A stretch of DNA of 64,000 bases, taken from NCBI RefSeq assembly GCF_024305035.1, contig NZ_JAMWZB010000008.1:1-64000 (forward strand), in the 5' to 3' direction. This document shows positions 53,697 through 63,900 of the stretch, piece by piece. A program made the translations under genes and the position numbers. Within the stretch, counting starts at the first letter, position 1. Each line of letters begins with the position of its first letter. This DNA is from Algoriphagus sp. Its GTDB lineage: Bacteria > Bacteroidota > Bacteroidia > Cytophagales > Cyclobacteriaceae. Below the pieces are notes generated by a model that had not been told where the DNA came from, did not search any database, and saw only the letters and a list, made by a program, of their open reading frames with translations.

Positions 53697-54869
53697 TTAG
53701 AAAGCAAAAACAGCAGCAAGCAAAACTGAGGAAAGGTTTTTGGTGGCTGCCAAATCTTTATTCATGAAAAACTCATTTTTCATAGTATCGAGTCTGAGTT
53801 CTGGAATGAGCGTGAGATTTTTTCCGACTTTGGCATTTCCTGATAAAGTCACTGCAAACACAGAACCGTCTCCTGAATCATCGATCCCCACTACACCTTC
53901 CAGTCCGGTATTAAAGACATTGAAATATTCTCCACGCAGTCCTAGGCCAAACTTCTCTGATGTGGTCGTCTGCAGGTATCCAGCGAACCCATAAAAACCA
54001 TAGCCATCTCCTCCAATTTCTTGAATGTCAGACCCACTGAACAATTCGCCTGATGCCGTACTGTTGTAGGTAGTATTCACTCCCAAATACAGCGCTTCAG
54101 TCAAATTAAACCCCGTTGTCAAATCGATCTGAAAGGTATTCCCTCCAGAACTTTGCCCATCGATCAAGGATCCGTCATTGACCAGTTTTCCATCTTGATC
54201 GCCATAGACTAGGTTTAGGTAGGTACTTCCCGCATCAGTAGAATAACCCAATTGAGCCCCCAGGGTATAAGTACCATTAAGGTTAAACTCCGTCATATCC
54301 GTGGGATTCATCACCGAGGTCATCAAGGAAAATTTATCAGAAAGTGCAAAGTCAACTTTCAAACCGGTGTGAGAAAACGGACCGTAGGAAAACATATAAG
54401 AGGTGGAATAATTGAAATTACCGGTTGGTGAAATTACTTCATAGCCGAGAAAGGTATTGAAATTACCCATCGTGAATGTCACCTTGTCGGAGACATTCCA
54501 ATACACATATAATTGATTCAGGATTTGAGAACTACCCGCTACTCCACCACCGTAAAGCGGAGAACCAAAAACCGCATCTTCGCCTCTTGGTCCAAAGACC
54601 AAATCAACTACTGCCCCGATTTTTTCTCCTTCATAAGTGGCGATAATATTGGCCATCCCGAGGGAGAAACCGGGTAAATTCCCAAATGAACTGGCTGGAG
54701 CCATGATATTTTCCCCTTTGTTTGGGGCGTTTAAGTTGGACCGAAAATAGGCATCAACTGAACCCGAAAGCATCAGTGTAGGAGGATCACTTTCTGAAGC
54801 CTCCTGAGACAATACTACATGAGTGGAGCTAATCGCTACGCATAGAATTAGTAAGAATATATTTTTCAT
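53697..54869 (-). CDS. outer membrane beta-barrel porin, BBP2-like
   Basis: A 390-residue outer membrane protein: signal peptide (about 1-22, ending VVLSQ), then long alternating strands with glycine/aromatic content and the terminal SSVLLAAVFAF. Its shape fits the beta-barrel porin-2 family (recalled). Start at 54869 (MKNIFLLIL) is preferred to one 54 bases upstream. The adjacent amt gene on the same strand suggests this porin helps ammonium or another small solute reach Amt, which is inference from neighbourhood. Confidence 0.75.
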   Translation of the reverse strand: MKNIFLLILCVAISSTHVVLSQEASESDPPTLMLSGSVDAYFRSNLNAPNKGENIMAPASSFGNLPGFSLGMANIIATYEGEKIGAVVDLVFGPRGEDAVFGSPLYGGGVAGSSQILNQLYVYWNVSDKVTFTMGNFNTFLGYEVISPTGNFNYSTSYMFSYGPFSHTGLKVDFALSDKFSLMTSVMNPTDMTEFNLNGTYTLGAQLGYSTDAGSTYLNLVYGDQDGKLVNDGSLIDGQSSGGNTFQIDLTTGFNLTEALYLGVNTTYNSTASGELFSGSDIQEIGGDGYGFYGFAGYLQTTTSEKFGLGLRGEYFNVFNTGLEGVVGIDDSGDGSVFAVTLSGNAKVGKNLTLIPELRLDTMKNEFFMNKDLAATKNLSSVLLAAVFAF

Positions 54870-54978
54870 TATACTTTTGAATGTTGGTGAATGATAGAGT
54901 TGACCAATAGGACCCTGACCCAATCGAAAGAGAGTCGCGTTTTTTTCTTTGGGCAGGGTTCTTTAATTTTTCTTTTGA

Positions 54979-56274
54979 TTATTCGTCAAAGACGATCGTA
55001 TATCCGCGGATTCCATGTTCGTGAGAATCTAAACCAGTCCGCTCATGCTCTTCGGAAACCCGTATTCCAACCGTCTTTTTAAGAAGGTAAAAAATCACAA
55101 AAGCTGCCGAAAAAGCCGTAGCACCACAAATGGCTACGCCGATGAGCTGAGTTAATACGGAGTGCTCCGAATTGGTCGAAAAAATTCCCACAGCCAATGT
55201 TCCCCAGACGCCACACGTCAGGTGTACTGAAACCGCTCCCACTACATCGTCCAGCTTCAAGCGGTCTAATAAAATTGCTGATAGCACTACCAAAATCCCC
55301 CCAATAAACCCGACCAATACAGCGGCACCCGGATTAATGACGTCCGCACCAGCGGTAATCGACACCAAGCCAGCCAAAATTCCATTTAGCACCATTCCCA
55401 AATCCAAGCGCTTGAAGGCAAAATAAGCAGCTAAAAACCCCCCTAAGCCCCCAGCACAGGCTGCCAATGAGGTGGTCACCAAAACAAAAGAAACTAATCC
55501 TGGGTCTGCAGAAAGCACGGATCCCCCATTAAATCCGAACCAGCCCAACCAAAGTAAAAATACGCCGATTACAGCAAGCGGAACACTAGCCCCCGGTTTT
55601 TCTATGGTTTTGCCATTCACATACTTACCGATTCTTGGGCCAACCAAAATCACTCCGGCCAAGGCACCCCAACCCCCCACAGAGTGGACCAATGTACTCC
55701 CTGCAAAGTCATAAAAGCCCATTTCGTCCAAGGCTCCGCCGCCCCACTTCCAGCTTCCGATTATCGGGTAGACTACCCCTACAAAAAGCAAGGTAAACAT
55801 CAGGTAAGCTCCAAGCTTAACTCGTTCAGCAATAGCTCCAGAAACTATCGTAGCAGCCGTGGCTGCAAACATCGCCTGAAACAGAAAATCTGTCCAATAG
55901 GTGTATCCCCCGTCGGCATACCCCGCGGTAATGTCCGCTTTGCCTGGGGCAAACCAAAACATATTCCACCCTGCAGAGTCAAAACTCAACCAGCCAGGAA
56001 CATCAAATCCAGGATACATCAAATAAAATCCGATAGCTGCATAAGAAATGATACCGATAATCGGAGTCACGGTATTCTTAAACAGAATATTCACTGTGTT
56101 TTTGGCTTGGCCAAAGCCCGCCTCTACTCCAGCAAAACCCAAGTGCATGATAAAAACCAGCGCCGTGGATAACATCATCCAGACATTGTTAGTCGTCAGG
56201 ATGTTTTGAGAAATCTCCAAAGAGAGATCCAATGAGGCCATATCATTGGCCAACAGGGTTGCAAAATTCTTCAT
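54979..56274 (-). CDS. amt: ammonium transporter Amt
   Basis: A 431-residue ammonium channel with about 11 transmembrane segments. Family blocks: the GFAGVEAGFGQAKN segment near the N-terminus, the central DFAGSTLVHSVGGWGALAG with the twin-histidine pore region, and a C-terminal cytoplasmic tail (SEEHERTGLDSHEHGIRG). The tail begins with a GIRVSEE stretch where GlnK-type proteins dock in other bacteria, but no glnK is in the window. The 5' region is long and AT-rich with two palindromes. Confidence 0.93.
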   Translation of the reverse strand: MKNFATLLANDMASLDLSLEISQNILTTNNVWMMLSTALVFIMHLGFAGVEAGFGQAKNTVNILFKNTVTPIIGIISYAAIGFYLMYPGFDVPGWLSFDSAGWNMFWFAPGKADITAGYADGGYTYWTDFLFQAMFAATAATIVSGAIAERVKLGAYLMFTLLFVGVVYPIIGSWKWGGGALDEMGFYDFAGSTLVHSVGGWGALAGVILVGPRIGKYVNGKTIEKPGASVPLAVIGVFLLWLGWFGFNGGSVLSADPGLVSFVLVTTSLAACAGGLGGFLAAYFAFKRLDLGMVLNGILAGLVSITAGADVINPGAAVLVGFIGGILVVLSAILLDRLKLDDVVGAVSVHLTCGVWGTLAVGIFSTNSEHSVLTQLIGVAICGATAFSAAFVIFYLLKKTVGIRVSEEHERTGLDSHEHGIRGYTIVFDE

Positions 56275-56741
56275 AGGTTTGAGATTAAATTTGAACTTTT
56301 TTCAAAATTTTATTGGGTAATTATTGAATTACACACAAACGAATGTAAAGTATTTTCACCCAATAAAAAAAATCACTTTCTCACAAAAAGACATTTTTTA
56401 TTATTTTAATGATTAATATTCAAACCTTTTTTTAATGATTTTTCAATTTTTTGACTCATATAGGGTATTTTTTAACCCTTTGATTAAAAAAAATAATATT
56501 CTGTTTTGTTCTAGAATATTTTTTGAAATCGATTTCGAAAAACTAGATTCAAAATGAAGCCCACCCTATTGAGACATGAACCAATTTTAATTCTGTTTTA
56601 TGCCATATTTTGCAATATCGTATTGTTTAGTGGGTTTTATGAAAAATATAAATTTTCATGATAGGCACATTTTTTTAACCTAAAAATCAATCTTACTCCA
56701 CATTTCGTCGCATCATAGCCCAAATTCGGGGCAAAAAAATA
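56275..56741. promoter_or_regulatory. long AT-rich upstream region of amt with palindromes
   Basis: No gene seen. It contains AATATTCT/AGAATATT (56495-56502 and 56513-56520, perfect 8-bp arms with 10-base spacer) and, five bases later, the perfect 12-bp palindrome GAAATCGATTTC (56525-56536). The rest is extremely AT-rich. Position upstream of amt suggests regulator binding, perhaps nitrogen-responsive; no known box is recognised. Confidence 0.4.
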
Positions 56742-56766
56742 AGATCCTCATTGAAAATGAGGATCT
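56742..56766 (-). terminator. terminator behind hemB
   Basis: AGATCCTCAT pairs with ATGAGGATCT, with seven A on the distal side that are T on the minus strand. Confidence 0.9.
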
Positions 56767-56792
56767 CACAACCAAAAGCAAACTGGTGACAA

Positions 56793-57761
56793 TTAACGCT
56801 TCAACAGGGCAAATTCCTTGGCAAAATAGCTCAGGATAACCTTTGCCCCTGCTCGTTTGATACTGGTCAGCATTTCTATCATCGCCCGGTCATTTTCCAA
56901 CCATCCCTTTTCTACGGAGGCTTTTAGCATGGAGTATTCCCCAGATACGTTATAGGCCGCAATAGGAAGCGGATAAGTCGTATTTAGGAGCTGAATAATA
57001 TCCAAATAAGCCAAGGCAGGTTTAACCATCAAAAAATCGGCTCCTTCCATCAAGTCAAGTTCCCCCTCAATCAAGGCTTCCCGGCTATTGGAAGGGTTCA
57101 TCTGGTAGGTTTTCTTATCCCCAAACTTTGGGGCAGAATCCAATGCATCCCGAAACGGCCCATAAAAGGCACTCGCATACTTGGCCGTGTAGGACATGAT
57201 GGAAGTTTCACTGAAGCCATTTTCGTCCAAAAGCTGTCGAATGTAACCTACTCTCCCATCCATCATGTCAGAAGGGCCCAGAATATCCACTCCTGCCTCG
57301 GCCTGTGCTAGAGCCATTTTTCCCAATATCTCCAAGGTCTCATCATTGAGGATTTTCCCATCCTTTACTAAGCCGTCATGCCCATCGCTACTGTAAGGAT
57401 CCATGGCCACATCAGACATCAGGCAAATTTCAGGAAATTCCTTTTTAATCTCCCGCAAGCCTTTGAGGTAAAAGGTATCGGGATTGTAACTTTCAGTGGC
57501 AGTAGCATTTTTTAATTGCTCCGGGTAAGCGGGAAACACATCAATTGCTTCAATTCCCAGCTTCATACAAGACTCTATTTCCTTCAGCAGGGCATCAATA
57601 GAAAAGCGAAAAATTCCGGGCATCGAATTGACCTCAATTTTTTTACCTTGGCCTTCGATCAAAAACATCGGAAAAATCAGATCCTTCACGGAAACTGATG
57701 TTTCTTCTACCATATTTCGTATAGCTTGGGATTTTCTATTTCTACGAGGTCGTCGGTTCAT
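56793..57761 (-). CDS. hemB: porphobilinogen synthase (ALA dehydratase)
   Basis: A 322-residue enzyme that condenses two 5-aminolevulinate molecules into porphobilinogen. The start at 57761 (MNRRPRRNRKS) is chosen over an ATG 36 bases upstream. Hallmarks: the SDVAMDPYSSDGHDG segment (about 117-131), in which aspartates replace the zinc-site cysteines, the substrate-binding SYTAKYASAFYGPFR and the Schiff-base lysine in LMVKPALAYLD (about 243). The aspartate-type metal site points to a magnesium- rather than zinc-dependent enzyme. Confidence 0.96.
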   Translation of the reverse strand: MNRRPRRNRKSQAIRNMVEETSVSVKDLIFPMFLIEGQGKKIEVNSMPGIFRFSIDALLKEIESCMKLGIEAIDVFPAYPEQLKNATATESYNPDTFYLKGLREIKKEFPEICLMSDVAMDPYSSDGHDGLVKDGKILNDETLEILGKMALAQAEAGVDILGPSDMMDGRVGYIRQLLDENGFSETSIMSYTAKYASAFYGPFRDALDSAPKFGDKKTYQMNPSNSREALIEGELDLMEGADFLMVKPALAYLDIIQLLNTTYPLPIAAYNVSGEYSMLKASVEKGWLENDRAMIEMLTSIKRAGAKVILSYFAKEFALLKR

Positions 57762-57887
57762 GGATAGTAAAGTTTCTTTTTCCAAAGGTACAATCAAACC
57801 TTCCCTTCTTAAAATCCTGAAGAAATAATCATGAATTCCCGCTCATAAAAATCGGATTTCTGTAAATTGAGGGAAATAATTTTTTCT

Positions 57888-58871
57888 ATGAACCACCCAA
57901 AATACATCCAAACTCTTTTTGGTCAGAGAGACGCTTTTCAATGCCTAGATATCCGAGATCTAAATACGATCCATTCCATACCTAATCCATTATTTGAACC
58001 TTCAGGCATTTGTACTCACTCCGAACTTCAAAAATTAAGAAGAAAGGGTTTTAGTTCTGAAATAGGAAGTGAGCTAATGAAACGGGTTGAAAAACTAAGC
58101 CAGCATTTCTACCCCAACACCCCAATCCTTCTGTTTGATGAGGCTCCCCAGCTTATGGCTCAGGCAATTTGGCAGCATTTTCGTGCCCAACATCCAGTCT
58201 ACATCTATAAAGGAGGGATAAAAAAACTACTTTTTGAGGCGGAAACTGTGTTTTCACGCCACTATGATTTCATGGTGCTTTGCGGGCCTACTGGGGTAGG
58301 AAAAACTGACCTATTGGAAGAATTATTCAAAAAAAGCCAACAAGTCCTCAATCTAGAATCCCTGGCAAATCATCAAGGTTCTACTTTTGGCAATCTAAGA
58401 CAGGAGAAGCAAGCCCCACAAGAAACCTTCCTACTGAAACTAGCCGCCAAATTAGATTCTTTTAATCCTGGGTTACCTATCTTTACCGAATCAGAAAAAC
58501 TGAGCTTAGGAAAAAACATGATCCCTTTAGGGCTTGCAGAGCAGCTGGAAACCGGAAAAATGATTTTGCTTAGGCTCTCAAATAAAAAGAGAGTCGAACG
58601 ACTGGTTGCCCAATACGCAGGCATAAATGACGGGATGCTGGCGGATGGAGTAAATACCTTGAAATTTAGAATAGGAAAGGAAAAATCAGCAACAATCCTT
58701 TCCCATTTGAAACGGAAAAATTATACCTCCGTGGCGGAAGGACTTTTAGCCTACTTTGATCACTCCGAATCCTATCAAAATGCGTATAAAAATGAATTCT
58801 ATACTATCCTAGACAATAGCAATGTGCAGAAATCAGCTGAAGAGTTATTGTCAAAAATTCATTCCATTTAA
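57888..58871 (+). CDS. MnmH/SelU-like protein without the rhodanese cysteine
   Basis: A 327-residue relative of tRNA 2-selenouridine synthase (start at 57888, MNHPKYIQTL; a TTG 21 bases upstream is less likely). The P-loop domain is well kept: GPTGVGKT (133-140), LESLANHQGSTFG (156-168, the SelU hallmark), the helix with QETFLLKL and FTESEKLSLGKNMIP. The N-terminal rhodanese-like part is short and altered: where the catalytic cysteine loop should be there is VYIYKGGIKKLL (104-115) without cysteine, and the usual DVRSPSE start is DIRDLNTIHS. If it still acts on tRNA, sulfur/selenium exchange must work differently, or the role has changed. No selD is in the window. Confidence 0.85.
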   Translation: MNHPKYIQTLFGQRDAFQCLDIRDLNTIHSIPNPLFEPSGICTHSELQKLRRKGFSSEIGSELMKRVEKLSQHFYPNTPILLFDEAPQLMAQAIWQHFRAQHPVYIYKGGIKKLLFEAETVFSRHYDFMVLCGPTGVGKTDLLEELFKKSQQVLNLESLANHQGSTFGNLRQEKQAPQETFLLKLAAKLDSFNPGLPIFTESEKLSLGKNMIPLGLAEQLETGKMILLRLSNKKRVERLVAQYAGINDGMLADGVNTLKFRIGKEKSATILSHLKRKNYTSVAEGLLAYFDHSESYQNAYKNEFYTILDNSNVQKSAEELLSKIHSI

Positions 58872-59063
58872 TAGGCAAAAAAAAACGTCTCCCGATGGAA
58901 GACGCCACTGTGTTGACACCGAATTATTGCATTACTCTTCGTTATGCTGTTACTCAGACTTCAATTTTCCGTTTTCTTCTGCATGCCTACTCAGATTTCT
59001 AACACTCAAGGTGCATTTATCTTTACCCTAGATTGGCTTCATATTTTGGTGTAAATTAAGCGA

Positions 59064-60989
59064 TTACGTATTATTTTCCAAGACTTGGTCAAAATTTAGT
59101 CCGCTGCTTCCCTCTCCTCTTCCGGTTCGTTTTCTTCTCCCATACCAAGTGACGATTTTACCATGATACCAACGCGTGCGCTGATAGGTACCGGTTAATT
59201 TAACTCCAGACCGAGGCACTTCTTCTTCGTCAATAAACAGTGGGTGTAGTTGTTCATCATTCGGGTTTATTCCTTCTCGAAGCAACTGTGTACGGGGTCT
59301 GACCGCATGTGTTGGCATAAATTCTGTAATTCGAGGCATGGAAGCCCGCTGGAAATGGATCTCCCGATTGGAGCCCTTTTGATGTACGGGGATAAATGGA
59401 ATCCAATTTTCACTGATTGTATTACCCAGTTGATACTTTAGCATGGCTTTATACGTACTGGCTTTACCTTCGGGGGAATTTAAATTAAGCTCAGGAAGGG
59501 CAAGCATGGACAATGCTGATGGTTCCTTTTGAAGCTTCTCCAATAATTCCTGAAGATTCCGAGCAGTTTCATAGCCGTCGATCGATCCTCCTAAGCCGTC
59601 CGGAATTTGACTTTCGATTGCCCAAACCAGATTGGCCATTTCATCCCGGATCAGTTTAATCTCCTCTATTGGTTCACTTTCCATGGTTCGGGCAACCACA
59701 GGTGGCAGCAGGATTCGTTTGTCAAAATCAGGTTTTTCAAACTCACCCTTTTCCACCGATAGAGAATACATATTCCAGTCGTTCCAATCATTTCCGGCTT
59801 GATGAGCTGGCGCTATGAAATAATTTTGTCCAAAAGTATCTCTGACCACAATCCCTTCTACTTCTGCCAAAGAGCCACTAGGAATATCATAAGGTATGGA
59901 AAGCCAATCATTGCTGTATTGCATCGCATATTGCGTGACCAGGATTTTGGCGATATCCGTATCGGAAGCTTTCAAATTACCCAGATCGATCGCCCCGTCT
60001 TCCATCTCCCACCATCGTGAATTAGGCATTCCCGCAAATGCTGCCTCAGTCGGAATCAGGCTGATAACCCTTCGGGTTTTTAGCGATTCGTCAAATTCGG
60101 TTTCTGAGGATGAACTTTCCTTGCTCACGTCAAATGAATACCAATCCAAATGACCCTGAAAATACGCTGCAGCAGTAAGTTCAGTTTGTCCACCATTTCC
60201 TTCCTCCACCTTGGCTTTGAAACTATACTCCAACCGCTCCTGATGCCAACAGGTCTCTGCGGGATCGACCGGAATATTCAATTCCTCTCTCACAAATTGG
60301 ATCCAATTACTCGCCGCCATCTCCAAGATCGCCTGATGTTTCCAAAGGACAAATCGGTCAGTTTCCGGACTTTGATTTTCTTCCAAGACCAGTGAATTGA
60401 TTTTTGTAAAATCCCCCTCCAAAAACAACCACAATTCCAAACCATTTACGGCCCTGCCAGCCAAGGTTCGAAGAAAGGCTGTTGCTTGCTGAAGACTCAA
60501 TTGACGGGCCTTTGAAATCTCCTCTCCCACTGATTCATTTCCTTTATCCAATTCAGGAACCTCAAACGAGAATTTGACTAAAAGGTCATTCTTGTATTGA
60601 CCAAGGGTATAGCCCTCTTCTTGAGGGGCATTTGACCCTTGCTCATCTAAAAGCTGGAGAAATTTTCTACCCCACTTTGCTGCTTTTTTTAAATCAACCT
60701 GAGGAAAAAGCCGCTCTACCTGCGTTTCAAGCGGTATATTTTCAGAATACACTTGACTGAAACCATTTGGAAATTCCAAATTCGAAATCCGAACGGAATT
60801 TACCGCCACCTTGGCCAATATAGCGGAACCTGCATCTTCACCCTTAAATTCACCAAACTGATATTGCCGGGCCAGCATCCACAGGGGATCATGGATACGC
60901 GCAGCCAACGCATCCTCCAGTTCCTCTTCACGCGGCCTACCTTCTATTCGATTAAATGCCCTAAAGGGCGCACAATAAATATTACTCAT
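59064..60989 (-). CDS. large uncharacterised protein, partner of the next gene
   Basis: A 641-residue protein that I do not recognise as any named family. No signal peptide or membrane helix is visible. The N-terminus has a strongly conserved-looking opening: AFNRIEGRPREEELEDALA (about residues 11-29), then DPLWMLARQYQFGEFKGEDAGS (33-54), rich in acid/basic and aromatic residues. The rest alternates helical segments with strand-rich stretches (VRDTFGQNYFIAPAHQ, about 390) and ends in an arginine-rich region (YGRRKRTGRG). I recall similar N-terminal openings in unrelated bacteria, always next to a very large protein like the one at 60992, from which it is separated by only two bases; unchecked. 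Function unknown. Confidence 0.7.
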   Translation of the reverse strand: MSNIYCAPFRAFNRIEGRPREEELEDALAARIHDPLWMLARQYQFGEFKGEDAGSAILAKVAVNSVRISNLEFPNGFSQVYSENIPLETQVERLFPQVDLKKAAKWGRKFLQLLDEQGSNAPQEEGYTLGQYKNDLLVKFSFEVPELDKGNESVGEEISKARQLSLQQATAFLRTLAGRAVNGLELWLFLEGDFTKINSLVLEENQSPETDRFVLWKHQAILEMAASNWIQFVREELNIPVDPAETCWHQERLEYSFKAKVEEGNGGQTELTAAAYFQGHLDWYSFDVSKESSSSETEFDESLKTRRVISLIPTEAAFAGMPNSRWWEMEDGAIDLGNLKASDTDIAKILVTQYAMQYSNDWLSIPYDIPSGSLAEVEGIVVRDTFGQNYFIAPAHQAGNDWNDWNMYSLSVEKGEFEKPDFDKRILLPPVVARTMESEPIEEIKLIRDEMANLVWAIESQIPDGLGGSIDGYETARNLQELLEKLQKEPSALSMLALPELNLNSPEGKASTYKAMLKYQLGNTISENWIPFIPVHQKGSNREIHFQRASMPRITEFMPTHAVRPRTQLLREGINPNDEQLHPLFIDEEEVPRSGVKLTGTYQRTRWYHGKIVTWYGRRKRTGRGEGSSGLNFDQVLENNT

Positions 60990-60991
60990 AG

Positions 60992-63900
60992 CTATTCTGG
61001 TTCATACCCAGTGTTTATCCTAGAAAAATCTACATATAATCCCATTTTGGACTCACTATCTTCATCGATTTCATCCTCTATCAGCCGTTGGACATGCTCC
61101 GTATTACCGTAGGCCAAAGTCGTTGTGGCAGGGAGTAATTGGGAATACATGGACTCCTCCACATGCTCCGGCTCGACGGCCCTGAGTTTACTCAGACTCA
61201 ATGCTTCCTCTACACAATGAGCAAGTTCTTCAAAGTCCCAAGTGCCATTCTTTTCCCCCGGTACGGCAAGGAGCAAACTTTGGGGAGCTCTGGCATCGGG
61301 TTGATTGAAATGAAATGCTATCCCCGTGGTTTGCTTAGCGATCGGGATTAATTCTGTCCATTCGTCCAATACCAATCCCACGCATTTTTCCTCCACTTTC
61401 TGGTGGCCCAGGATCAAAAGCGACAATCGGTCGCCATCAGGCTGGTAGGAGTCTGGGAAGGCCGCCCCAAACCAATAATCTCGATCACTCAATGGGGGAA
61501 GATTATCCATATCCCAGGGAAGTTGAACAGGTTTTAGATGCAAAGGGTCTTCATACAGGAGTTCACCGAGCATGGAAACGGACTCCAACTGAGACATTGG
61601 TTTGCGAACATGGGAAATCTCAGCCCACCAATCCACTAAATCACTTTCTCCAGAAAGATGTCGTAATGGGCTTTCACCCCATGGCATAGCCAGTTGGCTA
61701 GTGATTTGAGCAGCATGGGTTAGGCTGATTTCTGGAAGAATTTTAAATCCACTTCCCAAAAACTTGGAGCTAAAGTCTTGACAAAAGGTCAACCATTTTG
61801 CCTGATCAATCTCTAAATCCAAGGCTGACAGTTTTCCTTCGGCAAAGGAGATATTCTGCTCCATTTTCTCTTTTGCAGAACTAATCCGTTGAGCCATGAT
61901 CAACACATCTTCAGCTGGATTTGACGGATAAAATCCTGCAAATCCGAAAAGACTGAGGGATTTGAGCGAATCAATGGCTAGATTTCGCTCAGTTTCAGTA
62001 TACGTAGTTTTGCCCGATTGAAAGGGAGAAAGTGTATCGAACATGGTTTTATAGTCTTGGAGAATTGAATTAATTCTCGACTTTAACTTCGAGATGTCGA
62101 TTCCCGGTGCCTCTACTCCAAAATTGGCCTCCTCCTCGGCGACTCTAAAATCACGTGCATCACAACTCCGAGCAGATCCGATAACTTTGCCCAGATGCTG
62201 AATCAATGAAACCAACTCCCCAAAACTCAAATCCGCAGGATTGCCCGGGGAATTAAATCTGATTTCGACTTTGCCTTCCGTACTGTGCCCTAAACCTCGA
62301 AGATGGTCCAGACAGCGAGCTTGAAGTTCTTCCTGACTTTCATCACCTCCTGCAGCTACCAACAGCACCAAATCGATCGGCTGAAGTCCCAAATCAATCA
62401 AATGAATTGAAAAATCTCCGGAATCGAGTTTAATCAACCAAGAAATATTAGCCGGATCTCCTATTCGGGAGGCCAACCAGTGATTGAGTGAAGGCTCAGC
62501 TTTGCCTCGTGGGCTTTCTGGAACTCCATCCCAAGGAGATCCTACCGCAGCTGAGACCGGAATCTGAAGAATTGCCCGATGTGAGACCATCACACCTTGC
62601 CGCATACTCCTGATGATATCCGGGTCCATGATATTTTTCCCTTCAGCGATGGCATCCAAAATAGCTGCTGCTTTCACATGATTACCTCGAACAAGTTGAT
62701 ACACTCCTTCAGCAGTCATCAGGTCACCCAGTGCATCCAGTGCATCCATCACATGGTCTATTTCATGAATAATGGCCCTTATTTTTTTGCGCTCCAATTC
62801 GGCTGTAGAACCTACATCAGGAGCACTTGGATTGGGGAGACTTCCGGTCAATCCCCACGGATAATTGGCAAAGCCAATCGTACCTGAGTTAGAGGTAATG
62901 ACACTTTCCACCAAAGTCTTATCAGCGAGAAGGTAGGATTCAAAATGATCAATTAAAGCAATTCCGTCCACCACATGTGCGGGGCGTATGCTCTCCTTTT
63001 GAACTTGACTTGCCGATTCAATATTTTCATCCGAATAGCTTGGAAACTTCCTTCGAAGACGGTAAATGTATTTATCCATTTCCAAAGGATTGCCTACACC
63101 ATCCTCATAGTTCTCGTGCAAGGCCCGCTCAAACTGATACCCGAGTAAAGCCCCCAATTCCTGGCCTTGGCTGACTCCCTCCAATAGATGAAGCGCCTTT
63201 CTTATCCTACTCGATGTTAAGTTAATGGCAAGTGGATTAGCCTTACCTTCTTGATTCTTCATTGCATTAAATCCTGCCCGCAAAACCGCAGCGGTCACGG
63301 CATGATTCATACTGGGGCCATGAACAAAACCCTGACTATCCGGAAGCTTGCTTACCAATCCTCCATTGGGAGGCTCCAAGCCTTTAGGTAAGGTGGTTAT
63401 GAGTTGTTGCGGAGATTTTTCCCGACGTAAATCATGCACAAACCCAAAAGCTCCCAAATACGTACCTTTTTCGTTTTCCTTTCTTAATTCGCCAAGCCTG
63501 AAATTGGATAAGCCAGTCAACCAAGCATCCAGTCGATAACTCACCAAATCAATATGCGAGGCCAAAAGTCGCTCTAACGACTCCACGTCAAGATCAACCA
63601 GTTTTTCTACCGCATTTTTAGCGAACGTCGATCGGTCAAAAACTAACGCTCCACGAAGCATCGCAAAGAGTGCGGTGTATTGAATACGTTCCTCTTCTTC
63701 AATCCTAACTTTTGGGAGTTGGTCAAATTGCAATTGGGTGATTTTATTGAGAGTCTCAGGTTTGAGCAGCCATTCGATATAATTGACTCCCTTATCCGTG
63801 ACAGCAAGCTTCTCCCCCAATCTAGAATCTTGTACCAGCGGTCCAAGAATAAAGTTACCTTCAGTAAAACGGTTTTTGTAAATATCTGCTTTACTGATCG

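Noticed and set aside
56554-56661. 35-codon ORF starting MKPTLLRHEP upstream of amt
   Set aside because: Hydrophobic but very AT-rich, in a region where chance frames are common; no ribosome site or neighbour coupling.
58872-59063. Possible terminator CGTCT/AGACG after the MnmH-like gene
   Set aside because: Only five base pairs with a bulge and no T tract, so it was not listed as a feature.
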